This document shows, in pieces, positions 1 to 5,058 of a stretch of 8,761 bases of DNA. Under the pieces are notes generated by a model. The model saw only the letters and a program-made list of their open reading frames with translations, was not told the DNA's origin and made no database searches. This stretch comes from an uncultured Acidimicrobiaceae bacterium (lineage in GTDB: Bacteria; Actinomycetota; Acidimicrobiia; Acidimicrobiales; Ilumatobacteraceae): contig CAIXHI010000485.1 of NCBI GenBank assembly GCA_903919215.1, positions 1 to 8,761 on the forward strand. Direction: 5' to 3'. How positions within the stretch are numbered: position 1 is the first letter of the stretch; each line of letters starts with the position of its first letter. The position numbers were made by a program, and so were the translations under genes.

Positions 1-616
1 CGCTGACCGCGTTGTCGAGGTAGGTGGTGTCGACCAGCGCACTGCCGTCGCCCACCATCACCAGCCGACCAGCCGCGGCGCGTTCCACGATGCGACCCAC
101 CAACTGGGTGTCGCCCGGACCCCACACGAGGTGCGGACGGATGGCGACCACCGCCAGCGTGTCGTCGTTCGCGGCGAGTGCGATCTGTTCCGCGAGCGCC
201 TTCGACTCGGCGTAGAACGCGCCCTTTCTACCGATGACGGCAGCATCGGCGCCGACACCCACGAGCGAGTGGCCCGAGTGGGCGACCGAGGGGGTGGAGA
301 CGTGCACGACGCGAGCGATGCCATTCGCGCGGGCGGCGGACAGCACGTTGGTGGTGCCGTCCACGTTGACACTGCGGAAGTCGTCCCACGTACCCAGCAC
401 ACCAACCCGCGCGGCACCGTGCAGGATCGCGTCGCACCCTTCTGCCGCGGCACGCACGACATCGGCATCGCGTACATCGCCCTGCACCTGACGAACACCT
501 TCGGGCAGCGCCAGCGTGCGCCGTTGCAAACACACCACGTCGTCGCCACGTGCCGCCAGGGTTGCTGCCACACCGCCGAGCAGCAGGCTGCCCGCACCGG
601 TGACGAGCACCTTCAC
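1..616 (-). CDS. oleD: OleD, NAD(P)H-dependent beta-keto acid reductase (extended SDR), 3' end beyond the left edge
   Basis: This is the first 205 residues of a short-chain dehydrogenase/epimerase-type protein; the reading frame is open to base 1, so the C-terminal part is outside the window. OleD proteins reduce the beta-keto acid made by OleA to a beta-hydroxy acid. The sequence shows an N-terminal Rossmann strand and glycine-rich loop (VTGAGSLLLGG, residues 5-15), an acidic GDVRD at 46-50, HGAARVG at 66-72, a serine region STPSV at 107-111, and the catalytic YxxxK as Y135-A-E-S-K139. Further on are RPHLVWGPGD (160-169) and YLDNAV near the cut end, both common in this family. The start is GTG at 616-614, six bases after GGGGAG, and it overlaps the oleBC stop by four bases (GTGA). 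The glycine loop is spaced differently from the usual TGxxGxxG. The family call is strong; the specific OleD call rests largely on its position after oleA and oleBC. Confidence 0.88.
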   Translation of the reverse strand, partial: MKVLVTGAGSLLLGGVAATLAARGDDVVCLQRRTLALPEGVRQVQGDVRDADVVRAAAEGCDAILHGAARVGVLGTWDDFRSVNVDGTTNVLSAARANGIARVVHVSTPSVAHSGHSLVGVGADAAVIGRKGAFYAESKALAEQIALAANDDTLAVVAIRPHLVWGPGDTQLVGRIVERAAAGRLVMVGDGSALVDTTYLDNAVS

Positions 617-3108
617 CGCGAACTCCCCGACAACACTCGTTCCATCGTGGTGCCAAGTGCCGTGCGGTCGATCTTCGCGTTGTGGCGGATGTCGACCGGC
701 AGCTGCTTCGTGGTCCAAACCGCGGCGATCGCCTGCGGGGAAGCGGCGGCGCGGACCGCGGCCGCGAGTTCGGGCGTGGCCGCACCGTCGACACGATCGC
801 CGGTGGTCTCGAGCACCACCACGACCTGTTGCACACCGAGCGGCCCAATCCCGACGGCAGCAGCGCGGGCAACCCCGGCGACCGACTCGGCGGCGACCTC
901 CAACGGCACCGGTGTGACCGCGCCGTCGGTCGTGTGGATCAGGTGCACGACCCGGCCCTCGATCCACAGCCGGCCCTCGCTGTCGAGATGGCCCACGTCG
1001 CCCGTGCGGTGCCAGATGCGGCCGTCCAGCGTGGGGCGCGCCGCCTGCTGTGTGAGCCACAGACGGTCGTAGCCACTGGACATCCACGGCGTGTGCACGA
1101 CGACTTCCCCGGTGTTGCCGGTGGGTACGCCAGCGAGTGGCGCGGTCGGATCGGCGTCGGCGATCAGCACGTCACAACCAGGCACGGGCAGTCCCACGCA
1201 CACACCGCGGCCTTCACCCACTGCTGCTCGACCGGTGAGCGTGATGTCGGCCACCGGCAAGACCTCGGTCATGCCATACGGGGTGCACAGTTCGGCAACC
1301 GGGCACAGCCGACTGAGGCCGCGCAGCGTCTCGATCGGCACGGGCGCACCGGCCGACATCACCAGTCGCACGTTCGCCAACGAGGGCAGCGGACCGGCTG
1401 CTGTGTGCAGCACGTTGGCGAGTGCCGCGGGCGAGGCGAACACCATCGTCGCCCCGATTCGCGCACAGGCGTCGTCGAGCGCTGCGGCGGTGAGCGTCGC
1501 CGGTGCGGTCACGTCCATGTCGGCGAGTCCGGTGACGATGCCCAGTGCCGGGCCGAACACAGCGAACGGGGCGAAGGCGGCAACGAAGCGGTCGCCGGGC
1601 GTGATGTCGTAGAGCGACTGCAATGCATCGCGCTGCGCACACAACTGCCGATGTGTGTAGCGCACACCTTTGGACGGGCCGGTGGCGCCCGAAGTGAACA
1701 CCACGGCGGCCGGGTCGTCGGGTGTCGGTGGCACGATCGCCAACGTGCCGAGTCGGCGCGTGGTGGCCTTGCGCAACGAGCCGACTGCGATCGAGGTTGC
1801 GGCAGGTGCCCACCGCAGGATGCGGGCGGCGACCACCGCCTGACGTGGGCCGACGACGAACTTCACCCGCGCCGAACGCACGGCCCGACCGAGGCTGCGC
1901 AGCCCCAACCCGCGATCGGCGACGACGGTGACCGCGCCGATGCGCCAGCATGCATAGACGGCGGCGATGAGGTCGATACCCGGGGGAACCAACACCGCTA
2001 CACGGTCGCCGCGTTGCACACCCTTGGCACGCATCGCTGCCGCGAACGTGCCGACCCGCTCGGCGAACGCGGCGTGCGTGATGGCCTCGTCGGCGGCCGC
2101 ATCGCTGATCGCGATTGCGGTGGAGTCCTCCGACGTGACGACGCGCGACCACAGCGACTCGATGTCGGTTTCACCAACGTCGCCCGGTGTGGCCACCGCA
2201 GTCGCGGCACCGGCGATCGCGGCCTCGACGAACGGAGCGATCGAGGTCTCCAGGACGCACAGGTGACCAGCGGCGGCGATGCGGTGCAGTTCGACATCGT
2301 GGAACCGTCCGCGCAGGTCTTCGGCGAAGTCGTCGTTGAACACCGGATCCTTGGAACCCCACACCAGGCGCACCGGCACCCGCAACGCACCCAACCCCTG
2401 CGCCACCCGATCCAACTCCCATTTCGTCACGTGGAGATCCGTGAAGGGGACGTCGGCAACAAACCCCGCCACACCTTCGCGACGGTCGGCCGAGCGATAC
2501 GGGGCAGCGAGCGCCGTGCGCTGCACCCGGGTGAGCGCCAGACCGGGCAAGAACGGCGTGCCGCGCACGAACAACGGCGTTGACCGCGTCGCCAACCGAT
2601 GCACCCCGTGCGAGGCCGCCAAACGGATCAGCCACGGCGCGTGGCGGCCCTGCGGAACAGCGATCCCCGTGTTCGACAGCACCAGCCCGGCAACCAGCTC
2701 GGGATGCGCCACGGCGAACCCCATCGCGATCGCGCCACCCCAGTCCTGTGCCACCAGCCAGACCGGCCCGTCAAGACCGAGCGCCTGCACCAGATCGTGC
2801 ACATCGGCCACCCGGTCGACGTATCGGCGAGCACCGACGTGCGCCGAGTACCCCATCGACAGTTGATCGGGGGCGATCACCCGACACGCAGGGTCGAGTT
2901 CGCGCAGCAGCCGCGACCACAGGAACGACCACGTCGGGTTGCCGTGCAGACACAGCACTGTCGGTGCAGTAGCCGAACGTCCGGGTCGATCCAGCACGTG
3001 CCAGCGGCGCGGCGCGCCGTCGTGTCCCGGCACCTCGATGGTGCGCGACCACGACGGATCCAGCCCGAACGCCGCGAGGTCGGCAGCGGACGGGACCGCG
3101 GGGTTCAC
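613..3108 (-). CDS. oleBC: OleBC fusion: beta-lactone decarboxylase (OleB) joined to beta-lactone synthetase (OleC)
   Basis: This 831-residue fusion should carry out the last two steps of long-chain olefin synthesis. The N-terminal part (about 1-300) is an alpha/beta hydrolase of the haloalkane dehalogenase type: HGNP at 55-58, nucleophile Asp122 in VAQDWGG, probable acid Asp254 in WGSKDP, and base His282 in AGHL. In OleB this fold opens a beta-lactone and releases CO2 and olefin. After a short linker, residues about 316-831 form an AMP-ligase-fold OleC domain: P-loop FTSGATGPSKG (471-481), YGMTE (611-615), RTGD (701-704), and the C-terminal lysine Lys812 in RHNAKIDR. OleC adenylates the beta-hydroxy acid and closes the lactone. 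Such fusions are known from actinobacterial ole clusters. The GTG start follows GGAG by eight bases and overlaps the oleA stop as GTGA. All key motifs are intact with no frameshift. Confidence 0.94.
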   Translation of the reverse strand: MNPAVPSAADLAAFGLDPSWSRTIEVPGHDGAPRRWHVLDRPGRSATAPTVLCLHGNPTWSFLWSRLLRELDPACRVIAPDQLSMGYSAHVGARRYVDRVADVHDLVQALGLDGPVWLVAQDWGGAIAMGFAVAHPELVAGLVLSNTGIAVPQGRHAPWLIRLAASHGVHRLATRSTPLFVRGTPFLPGLALTRVQRTALAAPYRSADRREGVAGFVADVPFTDLHVTKWELDRVAQGLGALRVPVRLVWGSKDPVFNDDFAEDLRGRFHDVELHRIAAAGHLCVLETSIAPFVEAAIAGAATAVATPGDVGETDIESLWSRVVTSEDSTAIAISDAAADEAITHAAFAERVGTFAAAMRAKGVQRGDRVAVLVPPGIDLIAAVYACWRIGAVTVVADRGLGLRSLGRAVRSARVKFVVGPRQAVVAARILRWAPAATSIAVGSLRKATTRRLGTLAIVPPTPDDPAAVVFTSGATGPSKGVRYTHRQLCAQRDALQSLYDITPGDRFVAAFAPFAVFGPALGIVTGLADMDVTAPATLTAAALDDACARIGATMVFASPAALANVLHTAAGPLPSLANVRLVMSAGAPVPIETLRGLSRLCPVAELCTPYGMTEVLPVADITLTGRAAVGEGRGVCVGLPVPGCDVLIADADPTAPLAGVPTGNTGEVVVHTPWMSSGYDRLWLTQQAARPTLDGRIWHRTGDVGHLDSEGRLWIEGRVVHLIHTTDGAVTPVPLEVAAESVAGVARAAAVGIGPLGVQQVVVVLETTGDRVDGAATPELAAAVRAAASPQAIAAVWTTKQLPVDIRHNAKIDRTALGTTMERVLSGSSR
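623..628 (-). promoter_or_regulatory. Ribosome binding site of oleD inside the end of oleBC
   Basis: On the minus strand GGGGAG stands six bases before the GTG at 616. It decides the oleD start, which again overlaps the upstream stop codon as GTGA. Confidence 0.65.
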
Positions 3109-4130
3109 CAGACGATCTCCGTGAGGCTGGTGTTGAGGCCCGAGCCGATACCCATGCAGAACACCCGTTGTCCGCGCACGATCTGATCTTGCACGCTGGC
3201 CAGCGTGATCGGTACGGCGGCCGGGCCGACGTTGCCGTAGTGCGGGAACGTCAACGGCGCCTTGGCCGGATCAATACCCAGTCGGGCGCACAACATCGTC
3301 GTGTGCACCTTGCTGACTTGGTGGAGGATGTACCAGTCGGCGCCATCCGACCAGTCGAAGCTCTTCAGCGCGTCGATCCATGCGGCCTCGGCGAGGTCGA
3401 GGCCGGCGGAGAGCAGGCCTGCCGTGTCGGTGGTCATGCGATCGAGGCTGCCCACGCACAGCAGGTTGTGCTGGGATGCGGCACGGGCGATGCCACCGAC
3501 GATGCGGTGCGCTTCGGGGTGCTTGTCGGTGCGGGCCAGCACCATCGCTGCTGCACCCGACCCGAGGGTGAGCGAGGCGAACTCGGCGAACACGTCGGCG
3601 GCGGTGGCGTCGGGCCGACGGAGACGTTCCAGTGTGACTTCCTGGGTGTAGCGACTGCCTTCACCGTCGACGATGAGCGCGTACTCGATCATTCCGGCAT
3701 CGAGCATCGCCGAGGCGACGTGCATCGCGTTCATGAACCCCAGACAGGCATTGCCGATGTCGAAGTTCAGACACGACGACGGCAGCCCGAGCTGGTGGTG
3801 CACATCGCAGGCCATCGACGGCTCGAGGTGCGATTTGCACACCGAGGTGGACATCAGGATGCCGATCTGGCTGGGGTCGATACCGGCCTTCTCGATCGCG
3901 GCCTTCCCGGCCATCGCTGCAGCGTCGGCGAACGTGACGTCCTCACCCCACCAACGGCGCTCCTCGATCCCGGCGACACCGGCCAACAACCCAGCCCGCA
4001 TACCGTTGCGGTGATACGTCTCGGCAAGCTGTTCATCGAGCCAATCGGAGGTGATGACCACCGGAGCTTCGATCGCTGCGATGCTCAGCACCCCACTGTG
4101 TTGGTGACTGAACACCGAGTTTCCGGTCAT
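3105..4130 (-). CDS. oleA: OleA, thiolase-fold acyl-CoA condensing enzyme that starts olefin synthesis
   Basis: This 341-residue protein belongs to the ketoacyl-synthase III superfamily. OleA joins two fatty acyl-CoAs head to head (non-decarboxylative Claisen condensation) to give a beta-keto acid. The sequence shows Cys129 in FDIGNACLGF, His270 in ILHQVSK, and Asn300 in HYGNVGPAAVP, the Cys-His-Asn set of this fold. Glu103 in SHLEPSMACD lies 26 residues before the cysteine, the same spacing as the catalytic glutamate of Xanthomonas OleA (as I recall, Glu117 and Cys143). That glutamate separates OleA from FabH, which uses an acyl carrier protein. SGLNTSLTEIVW closes the protein. The ATG at 4130 follows AGGAAG by six bases. 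It is the first gene of a coupled oleA-oleBC-oleD operon, which supports the OleA reading over FabH or a polyketide initiation enzyme. Acyl chain length cannot be read from the sequence. Confidence 0.93.
   Translation of the reverse strand: MTGNSVFSHQHSGVLSIAAIEAPVVITSDWLDEQLAETYHRNGMRAGLLAGVAGIEERRWWGEDVTFADAAAMAGKAAIEKAGIDPSQIGILMSTSVCKSHLEPSMACDVHHQLGLPSSCLNFDIGNACLGFMNAMHVASAMLDAGMIEYALIVDGEGSRYTQEVTLERLRRPDATAADVFAEFASLTLGSGAAAMVLARTDKHPEAHRIVGGIARAASQHNLLCVGSLDRMTTDTAGLLSAGLDLAEAAWIDALKSFDWSDGADWYILHQVSKVHTTMLCARLGIDPAKAPLTFPHYGNVGPAAVPITLASVQDQIVRGQRVFCMGIGSGLNTSLTEIVW
3117..3120 (-). promoter_or_regulatory. Ribosome binding site of oleBC inside the end of oleA
   Basis: On the minus strand GGAG stands eight bases before the GTG start at 3108. 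This site supports choosing the GTG that overlaps the oleA stop codon as GTGA, rather than a later start. Confidence 0.6.
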
Positions 4131-4136
4131 GTACGG

Positions 4137-4142
4137 CTTCCT
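4137..4142 (-). promoter_or_regulatory. Ribosome binding site of oleA
   Basis: On the minus strand AGGAAG lies six bases before the ATG at 4130. The spacing and purine run support this start. Confidence 0.6.
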
Positions 4143-4157
4143 GTCGTCGTCACCTCA

Positions 4158-4163
4158 AGGCTA
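4158..4163 (-). promoter_or_regulatory. Possible -10 element of the ole operon promoter
   Basis: TAGCCT on the minus strand fits the TAnnnT pattern of an actinobacterial -10 box. Transcription would start about seven bases later, near 4151, leaving a leader of about 20 bases that holds the AGGAAG ribosome binding site. I see no convincing -35 hexamer at the right distance. The same hexamer, followed by TG, also stands before the DUF2142 gene. Confidence 0.35.
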
Positions 4164-4212
4164 AGAGCGTGTGCCCCATTTCGCTTGACGAACAGCGCAC
4201 ATAACAGGCCCC

Positions 4213-4320
4213 CTGCCCGGTCCCAGCTTCTGGGCAGGATCCGTCCCAAGTCGGCTTCCGGGAAGGATCCGTTCCGGAATCCGGAACTGGACCTGTCCAG
4301 AGCTGCCGCACTCTGTGCGG
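4213..4320. repeat. Array of five short inverted repeats between doc and oleA
   Basis: In the 204 bases between the doc stop and the oleA start there are five dyad symmetries. They are CTGCCC/GGGCAG (4213-4218 and 4232-4237, enclosing a nested CCCAG/CTGGG at 4222-4234), CTTCC-G-GGAAG (4255-4265), GTTCCGGA-A-TCCGGAAC (4271-4287, perfect), CTGGAC-CT-GTCCAG (4287-4300, perfect) and CCGCAC-TCT-GTGCGG (4306-4320, perfect). None is followed by a T-run on either strand. They could form tandem hairpins that end or shield the doc transcript, act as an operator for the ole operon, or be a dispersed intergenic repeat. The symmetry is seen directly; the role is open. Confidence 0.6.
4232..4275. repeat. 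Imperfect 16-bp direct repeat pair around GGATCC
   Basis: GGGCAGGATCCGTCCC (4232-4247) and GGGAAGGATCCGTTCC (4260-4275) match at 14 of 16 positions, with starts 28 bases apart. They lie within the dyad array upstream of oleA. They may be two binding sites for one regulator or a local duplication. Confidence 0.5.
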
Positions 4321-4334
4321 GCCGGAGTGCATTC

Positions 4335-4736
4335 CTACTTTCGAGGGCCTGCAGGCTGGATCACACGGCGGAGGCGGGTGACAATGTCGTCGAGGTCCGG
4401 GTTGGATGCCGCGATCCACACGACGAGCTCGTAGACGTCATCGTTCGCGGCGCGTGACGCCTTGATTCCATTGAGTTCGAGGAACACTGCCGTGGCCAGC
4501 CAACCGAGTCGTTTGTTGCCGTCCACGAGTGCGTGGTTGTTGACGATCGATTGCAGGAGGGCCGCCGCCTTGGTGACCAGGTCGGGGTACGCGTCCTCAC
4601 CAAAGGCAGCGGTCTGGGGTCGTGCTGCGGCGGAGCCGAGAAGGCCGATGTCGCGGACCGGTGGCGGGTCGCCGAGCAACCTACGAGCCAACTCGACAAG
4701 ATCGTCGAGGTCGAGGAACTCGATCGGTTCGCTCAT
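4335..4736 (-). CDS. doc: Doc-type (Fic fold) toxin of a toxin-antitoxin pair
   Basis: This 133-residue protein has the size and shape of death-on-curing (Doc) toxins. The active-site loop reads N-N-H68-A-L-V-D72-G-N74-K75-R76. In the Fic fold the histidine is the catalytic base, the aspartate binds metal, and the basic residues hold phosphate. A lysine where AMP-transferring Fic enzymes have glycine (GNGR) is the Doc hallmark; P1 Doc phosphorylates and inactivates elongation factor Tu. Upstream, GLLGSAAARPQTAAFGEDAYP (31-51) is a stretch I associate with actinobacterial Doc homologues. The loop carries Leu70 where many have Phe and Gly73 where P1 Doc has Ala. The ATG at 4736 overlaps the antitoxin stop (ATGA), so translation is probably coupled. 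No truncation is seen; the toxic activity and target are inferred from the family. Confidence 0.88.
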   Translation of the reverse strand: MSEPIEFLDLDDLVELARRLLGDPPPVRDIGLLGSAAARPQTAAFGEDAYPDLVTKAAALLQSIVNNHALVDGNKRLGWLATAVFLELNGIKASRAANDDVYELVVWIAASNPDLDDIVTRLRRVIQPAGPRK

Positions 4737-4936
4737 TCGCCAAGGCGGCGCAGGGCGTCGGCGTGCGTGTTCAGAATCAGTCGTGCCGCAGTATTCACCC
4801 GGTCGCGGTGTTGACCGCGGCTGACGAACTCCCGAACGGCTCGACGGGCGGCCTCCTGCATGGAGATGCCCTCTGCCTCGGCACGCTCTCGCAGCGCTGC
4901 CTGCTCGGTGTCAGTGAGGCGGAGGGTCATAGCCAT
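4733..4936 (-). CDS. Ribbon-helix-helix (CopG-like) antitoxin paired with Doc
   Basis: This is a 67-residue protein. Residues about 3-9 (MTLRLTD) form the expected DNA-contacting beta strand, followed by two helices, EQAALRERAEAEG and MQEAARRAVREFV (11-38), the ribbon-helix-helix pattern. The C-terminal stretch NTAARLILNTHADALRRLGE (48-67) is the likely toxin-binding tail. It should neutralise the Doc toxin encoded immediately downstream and, as a dimer bound to its own promoter, repress the pair. The chosen ATG at 4936 sits six bases after a TAnnnT box, so the transcript could be leaderless; a second ATG at 4930 (Met3) is possible. No Shine-Dalgarno sequence is present. The canonical Doc partner in phage P1 is Phd, of another fold, so this is a different antitoxin class. 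The antitoxin call is good on fold and context; the exact subfamily is not known. Confidence 0.82.
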   Translation of the reverse strand: MAMTLRLTDTEQAALRERAEAEGISMQEAARRAVREFVSRGQHRDRVNTAARLILNTHADALRRLGE

Positions 4937-4951
4937 GTATCAATGGTATCA
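4935..4951. promoter_or_regulatory. Direct repeats over the antitoxin start, candidate autoregulatory operator
   Basis: On the plus strand ATGTATCA (4935-4942) is followed directly by ATGGTATCA (4943-4951). Tandem half-sites over the promoter or start are usual for ribbon-helix-helix antitoxins that repress their own operon. Binding here would cover both the -10 box and the start codon. The repeat is seen directly; the operator role is inferred. Confidence 0.45.
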
Positions 4952-4969
4952 GTTCGACACCACAGGCAA
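4943..4969 (-). promoter_or_regulatory. Predicted promoter of the antitoxin-doc pair, leaderless layout
   Basis: On the minus strand TGATACCAT (4951-4943) is an extended -10 box (TGnTAnnnT). TTGCCT (4969-4964) is a weak -35, 15 bases upstream of the hexamer. Six bases separate TACCAT from the ATG, placing the transcript start at or next to the A of the start codon, as in leaderless actinobacterial genes. Confidence 0.45.
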
Positions 4970-5046
4970 CTTCCGAGACGGGGGCCCCACGGCATGACGG
5001 AGGGCTCACGCTGTACGGATCAGAACCCCGGTTGGCACGCCACAGC

Positions 5047-5052
5047 TAGCCT
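5047..5052 (+). promoter_or_regulatory. Predicted -10 box of the DUF2142 gene, leaderless layout
   Basis: TAGCCT lies exactly six bases before the GTG at 5059, the same layout as the divergent antitoxin gene. There is no Shine-Dalgarno sequence before this GTG. I see no -35 at a normal distance. The rest of the 122-base divergent region (4937-5058) holds no other clear feature. Confidence 0.4.
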
Positions 5053-5058
5053 TGCCCG

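Noticed and set aside
682..2583. Very long open frame on the plus strand (633 codons) opposite oleBC
   Set aside because: It lies fully antisense to a gene with clear motifs, and its translation is rich in Arg, His and Gly with no recognisable domain. This is the usual shadow frame of high-GC coding DNA.
613..3108. Haloalkane dehalogenase activity for the N-terminal domain
   Set aside because: HGNP and the Asp nucleophile are shared with OleB. Fusion to OleC and position after oleA favour beta-lactone decarboxylation.
3105..4130. FabH (fatty acid initiation) identity for the thiolase-fold gene
   Set aside because: The Glu 26 residues before the active cysteine and the coupled oleBC and oleD genes point to OleA.
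3168..4457. 429-codon plus-strand frame opposite oleA that continues through the intergenic gap into the end of doc
   Set aside because: Low-complexity translation with no motif, and it crosses three real features on the other strand. The open frame is explained by GC content.
4335..4736. AMP-transferring Fic enzyme
   Set aside because: The loop has DGNKR, with lysine where Fic AMP-transferases have the second glycine (GNGR), and an antitoxin gene precedes it. This fits Doc.
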